From: Thauera sp. K11
Lineage (GTDB): Bacteria; Pseudomonadota; Gammaproteobacteria; Burkholderiales; Rhodocyclaceae
Reading direction: 5' to 3'
NCBI RefSeq assembly: GCF_002354895.1
Contig: NZ_CP023439.1
Location: 3,162,001-3,226,000 of the forward strand
Length of the DNA stretch: 64,000 nucleotides
The notes under the pieces: model-generated
Databases searched by the model: none
What the model was told of the DNA's origin: nothing
What the model saw: only the letters and a program-made list of their open reading frames with translations
Shown here: one piece after another, positions 1 through 10,127 of the stretch
How positions within the stretch are numbered: the stretch's first letter is position 1
Layout of the letters: each line of letters starts with the position of its first letter
Made by a program: the position numbers and the translations under genes

Positions 1-867
1 GAATTCGAGCAGCAGCCCACCGTCCTTGTCGCGGTCGATCAGATGGCAGCGCGACACGCCGCGGCGCACCGCGCGTATCGCGCACGGCAGGTAGAGGTGC
101 AGGTCGTCGGTCAGCCCCTCGCGCGCGTCGAGCTTTCGCTGCGCCTCGTCGGCGGTCACCGATTCGATCAGGCGCCCGTCGTTGTCGAGCAACCCCGGCG
201 CGTCGCACAGGTAGATCAGCTTTTCCGCCTTCAACGCGACCGCCACCGCCTCGGCCACGTCCTCCATCGCCAGGTTGAAGATCTCTCCCGCCGGCGACAC
301 ACCCAGCGGCGTGATCAGCACCACGTTCTGCTGGTCGAGGTCGGCGTTGATCTCCTCGGCGATGATGCGGCGCACCGCGCCCGTGTATTGGTAGTCGACG
401 CCGTCGACCACCCCCACCGGCCGTGCAGTGATGAAATTGCCGCCCGTCACCCGCATGTAGCTGCCAGCCATCGGCGTGTTCGGCAGCCCCTGGGACAGCA
501 GCGCTTCCACCTCGAAACGCGTCACCGCCATCGCCGACTTCACGCATTCCAGCGCGGCGGCGTCGGTCACCCGCAGCCCTTGGTGGAAGCGCGGTTCCAG
601 GCCGCGGCGCGCCAGTTCGGCGTCGATCTGCGGGCGCGCCCCGTGCACCAGCACCAGCCGGATGCCGAGCGCGGCGAGCAGGTTGCAGTCGTAGGCCAGC
701 GTCTGCGCGCGCTCGCCGGCGGCGACCTCGCCGCCGAAGCCGAGCACGAAAGTCTTGCCGCGAAAGGCGTGGATGTAGGGCGCGGCGCCCCGCACCCAGG
801 CGACGAACCGCGACTTGGAATCTTCCGGCACCGCAGCAACCGGAACAGGCAGGGAATCGGCGTTCAA
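1..867 (-). CDS. argA: amino-acid N-acetyltransferase (N-acetylglutamate synthase), 3' end cut by window
   Basis: Catalyses the first step of arginine synthesis, acetyl-CoA plus glutamate to N-acetylglutamate, in the cytoplasm. The 289 visible codons form the amino-acid-kinase-like domain: FRGKTFVLGFGGEVAAGE near the N-terminus, then LVLVHGARPQI and NVVLITPLGVSP, and a C-terminal part with LIYLCDAPGLLDNDG. The GNAT acetyltransferase domain expected after this lies beyond position 1. No ATG is in frame near the N-terminus, so I chose the TTG at 867 (product begins LNADSLP); a GTG a few codons further in is possible. It is the last of three minus-strand genes after rsmE and the polyphosphate enzyme. 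ArgB of the same pathway is encoded at 40250. Confidence 0.9.
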   Translation of the reverse strand, partial: MNADSLPVPVAAVPEDSKSRFVAWVRGAAPYIHAFRGKTFVLGFGGEVAAGERAQTLAYDCNLLAALGIRLVLVHGARPQIDAELARRGLEPRFHQGLRVTDAAALECVKSAMAVTRFEVEALLSQGLPNTPMAGSYMRVTGGNFITARPVGVVDGVDYQYTGAVRRIIAEEINADLDQQNVVLITPLGVSPAGEIFNLAMEDVAEAVAVALKAEKLIYLCDAPGLLDNDGRLIESVTADEAQRKLDAREGLTDDLHLYLPCAIRAVRRGVSRCHLIDRDKDGGLLLEF

Positions 868-1022
868 GCACTCACCGCATCGTTGAACCGGCGACGCATT
901 GCAGGAAAGCCTCGCCGAACCGTTGTCATTGACGCGATTCTAGCGGAAGCCATTCCCCGCCGCGCGGGCACCGCGGCGCGGGCGTGGCGCAGTGCCCGCC
1001 TCCGCGGCCGGCCCACACGGGT

Positions 1023-2504
1023 CTAGCGCAGCGCCGCTTCCAGCCGCTCGCAGATCGTCCGGAGAATCTTGATGCGGGCGTACTGCTTGTCGTCCGCCTC
1101 GACCAGCGTCCATGGCGCATCCGCGGTGCTGGTGCGGTCGACCATGTCGCACACCGCGCGCACGTAGTCGTCCCAGCGCTCGCGGTTGCGCCAGTCGTCG
1201 GCGGTCATCTTGAAGCGCTTGTGCGGCTCGGCTTCGCGCGCCTTGAAGCGCGCCAGTTGTTCGTCCTTGCCGACCGCGAGCCAGAACTTCACCACCACCG
1301 CGCCCGCGCCGACGAGATCGTCCTCGAAGTCGTTGATCTCGGCATAGGCACGCATCCAGTCGGCCTCGGAGCAGTAGCCTTCGACGCGCTCGACGAGCAC
1401 GCGCCCGTACCAGGAGCGATCGAACATGACCACCTTGCCGCGCCGCGGCGCGTGCCGCCAGAAGCGCCACAGGTAGGGCTGGGCGCGCTCTTCCTCGGTC
1501 GGCGCGGCGATCGGCACGATGCGGTACTGGCGCGCATCGAGCGCCGCCGAGATGCGCCGGATCGCCCCGCCCTTGCCCGCCGCGTCCATGCCCTCGAACA
1601 CCAGCACCAGCGAGCGCCGGCGAAAGGCGGGCTGGCGGGTTAGCAGCGCGAGCCGGCCCTGGTGGCGCCCGAGCAGTTCGTCGTACTCCTCGCGCCCCAT
1701 GTCCTGGCGACGCAGGCTGTCGATCAGGTTGACGGTGTCGACGGCCGGCGGCAGCGGCGCCGCCGTCCGGCGCGGCACCCATTTCCGGCGCGCGGCCTGC
1801 AGCCGCCCGCGCAGCGCCTCCAGCAGCGCCCGGCCGACGAAGAGCGCACGGAAGTTTGCATCGCTGCCATCGACGATCAGCCACGGCGCATCGCCGCTGC
1901 TCGTGCTGCGCAGCGCCTGTGCGGCGACGTCGCGGTAGCGGTCGTACAGCGCGTGGTCGCGCCAGTCCCGGCGGGTGACGCGCCAGCGGGTGCCGGGGTC
2001 CTTCTCCAGCGTCCGGAAGCGCCGCTTCTGCGCCGCCTTGGACAGATGGAACCAGAATTTGACGAGCAGTACATTCTCGCGCACGAGCATGGCTTCGAAG
2101 CGGCGGATCTCGTCGAGCCGGCGCTCCAGCTCGGCGCGCCGGCTCGTCCGCTCGACCCGTTCGACGATGGGCTGGTGGTACCAGTTGTTGAACAGCACGC
2201 CGATCTTGCCGTGCGGCGGCAGGCTGCGCCAGAAGCGCCACATGGCGGGATATTCGGATTCGTCGGCGGTCGGCGCGTCGAACGCGCAGGTCTCGATGTG
2301 GCGCGGGTCCATCCACTCGTTGAGCAGATTCACCGTTTCGCCCTTGCCCGCACCGTCGATGCCGTTGATCAGCACGATCACCGCGAACTGCCCGAGTTCC
2401 AGCAGATCGTACTGCGCGTCGAGCAAGGCGGCGCGCAGCGCCGGCTCCTCGGCCTCGTAGGCCGGGCCGGCGACGCTATGCCCCAGTTCAGCCGATTCGA
2501 ACAT
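1023..2504 (-). CDS. pap: polyphosphate:AMP phosphotransferase (two-domain PPK2, class II)
   Basis: Transfers phosphate from polyphosphate to AMP, giving ADP. The 493-residue protein has two tandem PPK2 domains, each with its own Walker A: GIDGAGKGE at about residues 48-56 and EGMDAAGKGG at about 304-313. Each domain also has a lid/WRFWR segment (FWRSLPPHGK; LWRFWRHAPRRGK), matching the duplicated layout of the PAP class. The frame stays open upstream into rsmE sequence, but the ATG at 2504 sits behind a clear GGAGGAAG ribosome site and starts at the usual family N-terminus. It lies 65 nt downstream of rsmE on the same strand, so co-transcription is possible. Confidence 0.93.
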   Translation of the reverse strand: MFESAELGHSVAGPAYEAEEPALRAALLDAQYDLLELGQFAVIVLINGIDGAGKGETVNLLNEWMDPRHIETCAFDAPTADESEYPAMWRFWRSLPPHGKIGVLFNNWYHQPIVERVERTSRRAELERRLDEIRRFEAMLVRENVLLVKFWFHLSKAAQKRRFRTLEKDPGTRWRVTRRDWRDHALYDRYRDVAAQALRSTSSGDAPWLIVDGSDANFRALFVGRALLEALRGRLQAARRKWVPRRTAAPLPPAVDTVNLIDSLRRQDMGREEYDELLGRHQGRLALLTRQPAFRRRSLVLVFEGMDAAGKGGAIRRISAALDARQYRIVPIAAPTEEERAQPYLWRFWRHAPRRGKVVMFDRSWYGRVLVERVEGYCSEADWMRAYAEINDFEDDLVGAGAVVVKFWLAVGKDEQLARFKAREAEPHKRFKMTADDWRNRERWDDYVRAVCDMVDRTSTADAPWTLVEADDKQYARIKILRTICERLEAALR

Positions 2505-2569
2505 GCTTCCTCCCTCGCCCGCCGGGGCGGACACCGCGAACGATCGGGGCCGCCCGTGCGGGCCGGCCG

Positions 2570-3298
2570 CTAGAAATCGCCCCAGCGCGCCTGCAGCACG
2601 GCGATCGCCGCCAGTCCCGCCGTCTCGGTGCGCAGCACGCGCGGACCAAGCCCCACCGCGATGCAGCCGGCGGCGCGGCAGGCCGCCAGTTCGTGCGCGG
2701 TCCAGCCGCCTTCGGGGCCGATCATGAGCTGCACCCCGGCGGCCGGCCGCGGCCCCGTGCCGAAGGCCGCCTCGCCGCCGTCCGGCGCCAGCACGTAGCA
2801 CAGCGCCTGCGCCTGCCCGGCGGCGAGCCAGTTCGCCAGCGGCATCGGCATGCCCACCTCGGGCACGCGATTGCGCCCCGACTGCTCGCAGGCCGACACC
2901 GCTACCTGCTGCCAGTGCGCCCGGCGCTTCTCTGCCCGCTCGCCGGCGAGCCGCAGCACCGAACGCTCGGCCTGTATCGGCTGGACCCCGGCCACGCCCA
3001 GTTCCACCGCCTTCTGCACGATCCAGTCCATCTTGTCGCCGGTGGCCAGCGCCTGGACCAGCACGAGGCGCAACGGCGATTCGCGCCGCGGTTCGCGGTA
3101 ACGGCAAAGCTCGGCGAAAGCCGCCCTGCCGCGCAGCAGCAGACGCGCCTCGACCTCGCCGCCGAGCCCGTCGAACAGCACCAGCGGATCGCCGTCGGCA
3201 AGGCGCAACACCCGCGCCGCATGATGGGCAACCGCCTCGGGCAGCTCGATCTCGCCTTCGTGCGGCAGCGGCTGCGGAAAATGGAAGCGTGAAATCAT
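2570..3298 (-). CDS. rsmE: 16S rRNA (uracil1498-N3)-methyltransferase
   Basis: SPOUT-class enzyme methylating U1498 of 16S rRNA. The 242-residue product begins MISRFHFPQPL, has the N-terminal PUA-like part, the family segment KMDWIVQKAVELGV in the middle, and the C-terminal knot motifs MIGPEGGW and GLGPRVLRTETA that bind S-adenosylmethionine. The length is normal for the family. The ATG at 3298 gives the canonical N-terminus; an upstream extension in the same frame is not supported. It is transcribed away from the divergent phosphatase gene at 3424. Confidence 0.95.
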   Translation of the reverse strand: MISRFHFPQPLPHEGEIELPEAVAHHAARVLRLADGDPLVLFDGLGGEVEARLLLRGRAAFAELCRYREPRRESPLRLVLVQALATGDKMDWIVQKAVELGVAGVQPIQAERSVLRLAGERAEKRRAHWQQVAVSACEQSGRNRVPEVGMPMPLANWLAAGQAQALCYVLAPDGGEAAFGTGPRPAAGVQLMIGPEGGWTAHELAACRAAGCIAVGLGPRVLRTETAGLAAIAVLQARWGDF

Positions 3299-3423
3299 CG
3301 TAAAATTATAAGCCTGCCCCATCTGCCGAGGCGCCGCAGCGCGTGCGCGGCGCCAGAAGGCCGAACCGTCCGGCGCGCGCGGCATGAGCCGCTCCGCCCC
3401 GACAGCCCCACGAGAGGCCCGAC

Positions 3424-4233
3424 ATGAGCAATGCAAGCAGTCGACTGACCCAGGCGCGGGCGCTGGAGTCCGTGGTACGCGACATCGCGCGCGAGGAGAT
3501 CCTGCCGCGCTACCTGAACTCCACCCGCAACCGCAAGAGCGACGGCTCGCTGTTCACCGAGGCCGACCTCGCCTCGCAGCAGCGTTTCACCGAGGCGCTG
3601 CCGCAACTGATGCCCGGCGCCGTGCTCGGCGAGGAAATGAGCGCGGAGGAACAGGCCCGCCTGTGGAGCGCCGGCCGCGAGGGGCTGTGGTGCATCGATC
3701 CCATCGACGGCACGACCAATTTCGCCAACGGCATCCCCTTCTTCGCGGTGTCGATCGCGTATCTGGTGAACCACGAGCCGGACTTCGGCGTGGTCTACAA
3801 CCCGGTGACCGACGAAGCCTTCTACGCCGCGCGCGGCGCGGGCGCCTTCCTCAACGGCACCGCCCTGCCGCTGCGGACCACCGCGGCGCATGTCGCCGAT
3901 GCGGTCGCCGGGGTGGACTTCAAGCGCGTCAGCAACCGCCTCGCCGACGAACTCGCCGCCCGCCCGCCGTACTATTCGCAGCGCAATTTCGGCTCCAGTG
4001 CGCTGGAGTGGTGCTTCGTCGCCGCCGGCCGCCTCGACGTCTATCTGCACGGCGGGCAGATGCTGTGGGACTACGCCGCCGGCGCGCTGATCCTGGCCGA
4101 GGCAGGCGGCACCGCCGCGCCGCTCGACGGCGGCACGCTGATGGCGGGCCCGGCGGTCAAGCGCGGCGTGATCGCCGCCGCGACCCCCACGCTGTTCGCC
4201 GAGTGGTCCGCCTGGCTGAAGGGCCGGTCCTGA
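3424..4233 (+). CDS. inositol monophosphatase family protein (histidinol-phosphatase-like)
   Basis: Mg-dependent, Li-sensitive-type phosphatase of 269 residues. It shows the metal-binding signatures of the family: GEE at about 69-71, DPIDGTTNF at about 92-100 and WDYAAG near 215-220. Substrate cannot be read from the sequence; members act on inositol phosphates, histidinol phosphate, fructose 1,6-bisphosphate or PAP. Its stop lies only 23 nt before a phosphoribulokinase gene on the same strand, so the pair may be co-transcribed. That placement makes a sugar-bisphosphate substrate worth considering, but this is inference. A different family member, cysQ, is at 46309. Confidence 0.88.
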   Translation: MSNASSRLTQARALESVVRDIAREEILPRYLNSTRNRKSDGSLFTEADLASQQRFTEALPQLMPGAVLGEEMSAEEQARLWSAGREGLWCIDPIDGTTNFANGIPFFAVSIAYLVNHEPDFGVVYNPVTDEAFYAARGAGAFLNGTALPLRTTAAHVADAVAGVDFKRVSNRLADELAARPPYYSQRNFGSSALEWCFVAAGRLDVYLHGGQMLWDYAAGALILAEAGGTAAPLDGGTLMAGPAVKRGVIAAATPTLFAEWSAWLKGRS

Positions 4234-4256
4234 ACGTCGCCGGCCGGAGCAGACCG

Positions 4257-5132
4257 ATGTCAATGAAACATCCGATCATCGCGGTGACCGGCTCGTCCGG
4301 CGCCGGCACCACGACGGTCAAGCACACCTTCGAGGCGATCTTCCACCGCGAGCATGTGAACGCCGCCGTCGTCGAAGGCGACAGTTTCCATCGCTACACC
4401 CGCAGCGAGATGAATGCGCTCATCGAGGATGCCGAGCGCGTCGGCCAGCGCGGCATCAGCCACTTCGGGCCGGAGGCCAACCTGTTCGACGAACTGGAAG
4501 CGCTGTTCCGCGGCTACGGCGAATCCGGCATCGGCCGGCGGCGGCACTACATCCATTTCGAAAGCGAAGCGGCGGCGTGGAACCTGCCGCAGGGCACGTT
4601 CACGCCCTGGGAGGACCTGCCGGTCGGCACGGACTGCCTGTTCTACGAAGGGCTGCACGGCGCCGTGGTGACCGACCAGGTCGACGTCACGAAATACGTC
4701 GACCTGCTGATCGGCGTGGTGCCGGTGGTGAACCTGGAATGGATACAGAAGCTGCACCGCGACAAGAGCATCCGCGGCTACTCGACCGAGGCGGTGACCG
4801 ATGCCATCCTGCGCCGCATGCACGACTACGTGCATTACATCGTGCCGCAGTTCTCCCGCACGCACATCAACTTCCAGCGCGTGCCGGTGGTCGATACCTC
4901 CAATCCCTTCATCGCGCGCGAAGTGCCGACACAGGACGAATCGATGGTGGTGATCCGCTTCCGCAACCCGCGCGGCGTGGACTTCCCCTACCTGCTGCGC
5001 ATGATCCACGACTCGTTCATGAGCCGTGCCAACACCATCGTCATTCCCGGCGGCAAGCTCGATCTGGCGATGCAGCTCATCCTGACGCCGCTGATCTGGA
5101 AGCTGATGGAGCGGCGCCGCAAACAGCTCTAG
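4257..5132 (+). CDS. prk: phosphoribulokinase, first copy
   Basis: Phosphorylates ribulose 5-phosphate to the RuBisCO substrate ribulose 1,5-bisphosphate, using ATP. The 291-residue protein has the P-loop GSSGAGTTTV at about residues 12-21, the FEGLHGAVV-like segment ([10 protein letters not shown]), [14 protein letters not shown] and RHTINFQRVP-type substrate segments, as in proteobacterial class I PRK. The ATG at 4257 has GGAGC about nine bases upstream; an ATG two codons later is also possible. It closely resembles the operon copy at 21407 along its whole length. It stands outside the RuBisCO operon, next to a phosphatase and upstream of tkt-gap-pgk. Confidence 0.95.
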   Translation: MSMKHPIIAVTGSSGAGTTTVKHTFEAIFHREHVNAAVVEGDSFHRYTRSEMNALIEDAERVGQRGISHFGPEANLFDELEALFRGYGESGIGRRRHYIHFESEAAAWNLPQGTFTPWEDLPVGTDCLFYEGLHGAVVTDQVDVTKYVDLLIGVVPVVNLEWIQKLHRDKSIRGYSTEAVTDAILRRMHDYVHYIVPQFSRTHINFQRVPVVDTSNPFIAREVPTQDESMVVIRFRNPRGVDFPYLLRMIHDSFMSRANTIVIPGGKLDLAMQLILTPLIWKLMERRRKQL

Positions 5133-5151
5133 GCGTCGGAAGGACGGCCGC

Positions 5152-5430
5152 TCAATCCTGCCCGGCCTCGTAGCGCGCCAGCGTGACGCCGGCCTGGGCG
5201 AGGAATTCGCGCAGTCTCTTGATGTCCTGCCGGGTGCAGGTGCTGCTGTTGTGCGGGTGGTGCAGGAAGGCTTCCACCCCGTTCAGCACGATGCGAAAGC
5301 GCGCGCCGTGGGCCGGCTCCACCGTCGCGCCGAGATGGTTCAGCAGCGACTCGACCTCCCGCCAGTGGATGTTGGCGCTGGGCGGATCCTGGTAGATCGC
5401 CCGCAGCAGGTGCAGGTGTTTGTGGCTCAT
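5152..5430 (-). CDS. HicA-toxin-family small protein without a visible HicB
   Basis: A 92-residue protein resembling solitary HicA (YcfA) domains: a start like SANIHWREVESLLNHLG, a central ARFRIVLNGVEAFLHHPH strand pair carrying the conserved His region, and a final helix DIKRLREFLAQAGV. HicA proteins are usually small double-stranded-RNA-binding-fold mRNA interferases. No HicB antitoxin gene lies on either side: the neighbours are prk (convergent) and tkt (divergent). The ATG at 5430 has GGAGG about six bases upstream (GGAGGAATC). Whether it is an active toxin or a domesticated RNA-binding protein cannot be told from sequence. Confidence 0.7.
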   Translation of the reverse strand: MSHKHLHLLRAIYQDPPSANIHWREVESLLNHLGATVEPAHGARFRIVLNGVEAFLHHPHNSSTCTRQDIKRLREFLAQAGVTLARYEAGQD

Positions 5431-5593
5431 GATTCCTCCGGGATTGCTCCGAGGTGGCCGGGCTGCACGGCGGTCGGTCGCCGCGCCTGCAGGCGCATTA
5501 TCGCACCGCCGGCCGGGCCCGGCGGCCGTCCCCGCCGCCTCGCATGCCGGCCGTGCGGTGGCCGCCGTCCTACCAAACACCCGCGCAATAAAG

Positions 5594-5599
5594 GATAAT
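5594..5599 (+). promoter_or_regulatory. candidate -10 box for tkt
   Basis: GATAAT lies 30 bases upstream of the transketolase start in an AT-rich patch (CAATAAAGGATAATTCG) that stands out from the GC-rich surroundings. No good -35 is seen at 17 bases, so this is a tentative promoter. Confidence 0.3.
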
Positions 5600-5628
5600 T
5601 CGCGTTTTAGCCATTCGGCCTCCACGCC

Positions 5629-7647
5629 ATGTCGTCTTCGAGCGCAGCCCAACCTCCCGTCTTCAACCCGATCACCGGCGCCATCCGCGCCCTCGCCATG
5701 GATGCCGTGCAGCAGGCCGGTTCCGGCCACCCCGGCGCGCCGATGGGCATGGCCGAGATCGCCGAGGTGCTGTGGCGCCGCCACCTGAAGCACAACCCGG
5801 CCAACCCCCGGTGGGCCGACCGCGACCGCTTCGTGCTGTCCAACGGCCACGGCTCCATGCTGCTGTACGCGCTGCTGCACCTCACCGGCTACGATCTGCC
5901 GATCGAGGAACTCAAGCGCTTCCGCCAGTTGCACAGCAAGACCCCCGGCCACCCCGAATACGGTTACGCGCCCGGCATCGAGACCACCACCGGCCCGCTC
6001 GGCCAGGGCATCGCCAACGCCGTGGGCATGGCGCTGGCCGAAAAGGTGCTCGCCGCCGAATTCAACCGCCCCGGCCACACCATCGTCGACCACCGCACCT
6101 GGGTCTTCGTCGGCGACGGCTGCCTCATGGAAGGCATCAGCCACGAAGCCTGTTCGCTCGCCGGCACCTGGGGCCTGGGCAAGCTGACCGCCTTCTACGA
6201 CGACAACGGCATCTCGATCGACGGCCACGTCGAGGGCTGGTTCACCGACGACACGCCGAAGCGCTTCGAAGCCTACGGCTGGCAGGTGATCCGCGACGTG
6301 CAGGGCCACGACCCGGAGGCCATCGAGGCGGCCATCGCCCAGGCCCGGGCCGACGCCACCCGCCCGACGCTGATCTGCTGCAAGACGGTGATCGGCGCCG
6401 GCGCCCCGAACAAGCAGGGCAGCCACGACGTGCACGGCGCGCCGCTGGGCGCCGCCGAGATCGCCGCCGCGCGCGAGCACATCGGCTGGACGCATCCGCC
6501 GTTCGAGATCCCCGCCGACGTCCATGCCGCCTGGGATGCGCGCGCCAACGGCGGCGTGCACGAGGCGAACTGGAACACCAAGTTCGCCGCCTACCAGGCC
6601 GCCTTCCCCGAACCGGCCGCCGAATTCAAGCGCCGCGTGCTCGACGGCGAACTGCCGTCCGACTGGCCGCAGCACGTCGAAGCCGTGCTGGCGAGGATCG
6701 CCGACAAGGCCGAGACCATCGCCACGCGCAAGGCCAGCCAGAACGCGATCGAAGCCTTCGCGCCCAAGCTGCCCGAACTGATCGGCGGCTCGGCCGACCT
6801 CGCCGGTTCCAACCTCACGCTGTGGTCGGGCGCCCGCGGCGTCGGCAGGACCGGAGGCGGCAACTACATCCACTACGGCGTGCGCGAGTTCGGCATGGCC
6901 GCCATCGGCAACGGCATCGCGCTGCACGGCGGCCTGATCCCCTACACCGCCACCTTCCTGATGTTCAGCGAGTACGCGCGCAACGCGCTGCGCATGTCCG
7001 CGCTGATGAAGCTGCGCCAGATCTTCGTATTCACCCACGATTCCATCGGCCTCGGCGAGGACGGCCCGACGCACCAGCCGGTGGAACAGACCGCCACGCT
7101 GCGCCTGATTCCCGGCATGGATGTCTGGCGCCCGTGCGACACCGTCGAATCGGCGCTCGCCTGGGCCTGCGCCATCGAGCGCGCGACCGGCCCGTCGTCG
7201 CTGTGCTTCTCGCGCCAGAACCTGCCCTTCCAGCCGCGCACGGCGGCGCAGGTCGCGGCCATCCGCCGCGGCGGCTACGTGCTGTCCGACGCCGCCGGCG
7301 AAGCGCGCGCGGTGGTGATCGCCACCGGCTCGGAGGTGGCGCTGGCGATGGCCGCGCAGAAGGCGCTGGCCGACGAAGGCATCTCGGTGCGCGTGGTGTC
7401 CATGCCCTCCACCAACGTGTTCGACCGCCAGGACGCCGCCTACAGGGCGCAGGTGCTGCCGGCCGGCCTGCCGCGCGTCGCCGTCGAGGCCGGCAGCACC
7501 GACGGCTGGTACAAGTACGTCGGGCTCGAAGGCCGCGTGATCGGCCTCGACCGCTTTGGGGAGTCCGCGCCGGCCGGCGAACTGTTCAAGTATTTCGGCA
7601 TCACGGCGGACGCCGTGGTGCAGGCGGTGAAGTCGCTCATCCAATAG
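5629..7647 (+). CDS. tkt: transketolase, first copy
   Basis: Thiamine-diphosphate enzyme exchanging two-carbon units between sugar phosphates in the pentose phosphate and Calvin pathways. The 672-residue product shows [15 protein letters not shown] near residue 31, the TPP-binding [12 protein letters not shown] starting near 162 with DDNGISID about 30 residues later, and the pyrimidine-domain segment [11 protein letters not shown]. Length is normal. It heads the glycolytic/Calvin run tkt-gap-pgk. A second transketolase is at 22734 in the RuBisCO operon; the two are clearly paralogous but diverged. Confidence 0.97.
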   Translation: MSSSSAAQPPVFNPITGAIRALAMDAVQQAGSGHPGAPMGMAEIAEVLWRRHLKHNPANPRWADRDRFVLSNGHGSMLLYALLHLTGYDLPIEELKRFRQLHSKTPGHPEYGYAPGIETTTGPLGQGIANAVGMALAEKVLAAEFNRPGHTIVDHRTWVFVGDGCLMEGISHEACSLAGTWGLGKLTAFYDDNGISIDGHVEGWFTDDTPKRFEAYGWQVIRDVQGHDPEAIEAAIAQARADATRPTLICCKTVIGAGAPNKQGSHDVHGAPLGAAEIAAAREHIGWTHPPFEIPADVHAAWDARANGGVHEANWNTKFAAYQAAFPEPAAEFKRRVLDGELPSDWPQHVEAVLARIADKAETIATRKASQNAIEAFAPKLPELIGGSADLAGSNLTLWSGARGVGRTGGGNYIHYGVREFGMAAIGNGIALHGGLIPYTATFLMFSEYARNALRMSALMKLRQIFVFTHDSIGLGEDGPTHQPVEQTATLRLIPGMDVWRPCDTVESALAWACAIERATGPSSLCFSRQNLPFQPRTAAQVAAIRRGGYVLSDAAGEARAVVIATGSEVALAMAAQKALADEGISVRVVSMPSTNVFDRQDAAYRAQVLPAGLPRVAVEAGSTDGWYKYVGLEGRVIGLDRFGESAPAGELFKYFGITADAVVQAVKSLIQ

Positions 7648-7737
7648 GCAATGCGTCGGGACTCCCGCCCGGCGCACGGCGCGCCGGCGGGAAGCCCGGC
7701 AGCCGATCTTTCCAGCAACCTTCCGGGAGAACCTTCG

Positions 7738-8754
<1,017 letters not shown>

Positions 8755-8775
8755 GCGGCCCCGCCACCCATCCGA

Positions 8776-8798
8776 CGCCCTGCCCAGCAGGGCGTTTT
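8776..8798 (+). terminator. short hairpin plus T-run between gap and pgk
   Basis: CGCCCTGC (8776-8783) pairs perfectly with GCAGGGCG (8787-8794) around a 3-base loop and is followed by TTTT. It looks like a weak intrinsic terminator or attenuator that could lower pgk relative to gap expression. Confidence 0.6.
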
Positions 8799-8816
8799 CA
8801 CGAGACCGACCCGATC

Positions 8817-10001
8817 ATGCAAGTCAAGAAACTCACCGACCTCGACGTGCGCGGCAAAAAGGTGTTCATCCGCGCCGACCTCAACGTGCCGCAGGACGAC
8901 GCCGGCAACATCACCGAGGACACCCGCATCCGCGCCTCGATCCCGTCCATCCGCTACTGCCTCGACCGCGGCGCCGCGGTGATGGTGACCTCCCATCTCG
9001 GCCGCCCCACCGAAGGCGAACTCCACGCCGACGATTCGCTGATGCCGGTGGCCGTACGCCTGGGCCAGTTGCTCGACAAGCCGGTGCGGCTGGTCCAGAA
9101 CTGGGTCGACGGCGGCTTCGAGGTCAAGCCGGGCGAGATCGTGCTGCTGGAGAACTGCCGCTGCAACAAGGGCGAGAAGAAGGACAACGAGGAACTGGCG
9201 AAGAAGATGGCCGCGCTGTGCGACATCTACGTCAACGACGCCTTCGGCACCGCCCACCGCGCCGAAGCCACCACGCACGGCATCGCCCGCTTCGCGCCGG
9301 TGGCCTGCGCCGGCATCCTGATGGGCGCCGAGATCGACGCGCTCACCAAGGCGCTGCACGACCCGGCGCGCCCGCTGGTGGCCATCGTCGGCGGCGCCAA
9401 GGTGTCGACCAAGCTCACGATCCTGAAGACGCTGGCCGAGAAGGTCGACCAGCTCATCGTCGGCGGCGGCATCGCCAACACCTTCCTGCTGGCGGCGGGC
9501 AAGCGCATCGGCGAATCGCTGGCCGAACCGGAAATGGTGCGCGAGGCGCAGCAGGTCATGGACATCATGAAGGCGCGCGGCGCCGAAGTGCCGCTGCCCA
9601 CCGACGTCGTGGTCGCCGACGAGGTGTCCGCGCTCGCCCGCGCCAACCGCATCCCGGTGGACGAGGTCGGCCCGCACGACCGCATCCTCGACTTCGGCCC
9701 GAAGAGTTCGGCCAAGCTCGCCGACATCATCGCGCACGCCGGCACCATCGTCTGGAACGGTCCGGTGGGCGTGTTCGAGCATGCGCAGTTCGCCGGCGGT
9801 ACCAAGATGCTGGCATCGGCCATCGCCCACTCCGAAGCCTTCTCGATCGCCGGCGGCGGCGACACGCTGGCGGCCATCGCCAAGTTCCACATCGCCGACG
9901 ACGTCGGCTACATCTCGACCGGCGGCGGCGCCTTCCTCGAATTCCTCGAAGGCAAGACCCTGCCGGCGATCGCCGCGCTGAAAGCACGCTTCAACGACTG
10001 A
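8817..10001 (+). CDS. pgk: phosphoglycerate kinase, first copy
   Basis: Transfers phosphate between 1,3-bisphosphoglycerate and ADP. The 394-residue protein shows the family features in order: [14 protein letters not shown] near the N-terminus, [48 protein letters not shown] and the nucleotide loop region ending GGGDTLAAI with [13 protein letters not shown]. Complete. It follows gap by 62 bases and ends at a strong terminator. A second PGK, with a C-terminal tail, is at 24899. Confidence 0.97.
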   Translation: MQVKKLTDLDVRGKKVFIRADLNVPQDDAGNITEDTRIRASIPSIRYCLDRGAAVMVTSHLGRPTEGELHADDSLMPVAVRLGQLLDKPVRLVQNWVDGGFEVKPGEIVLLENCRCNKGEKKDNEELAKKMAALCDIYVNDAFGTAHRAEATTHGIARFAPVACAGILMGAEIDALTKALHDPARPLVAIVGGAKVSTKLTILKTLAEKVDQLIVGGGIANTFLLAAGKRIGESLAEPEMVREAQQVMDIMKARGAEVPLPTDVVVADEVSALARANRIPVDEVGPHDRILDFGPKSSAKLADIIAHAGTIVWNGPVGVFEHAQFAGGTKMLASAIAHSEAFSIAGGGDTLAAIAKFHIADDVGYISTGGGAFLEFLEGKTLPAIAALKARFND

Positions 10002-10023
10002 AGCAGCCCGCCCCGCGTCGCCA

Positions 10024-10051
10024 CGGCCACCCGCGGGTGGCCGTTTGCTTT
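10024..10051 (+). terminator. intrinsic terminator after pgk
   Basis: CGGCCACC (10024-10031) pairs with GGTGGCCG (10036-10043) over a CGCG loop, followed by TTTGCTTT. It lies 22 bases after the pgk stop and closes the tkt-gap-pgk run. Confidence 0.75.
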
Positions 10052-10127
10052 GCGGCGCGAGCCGTCGCAACATGCCGCGCAGCGATCCTCCCTCCAACCG
10101 ATCGGGACACCCGGCCCCGCCCCTGCC

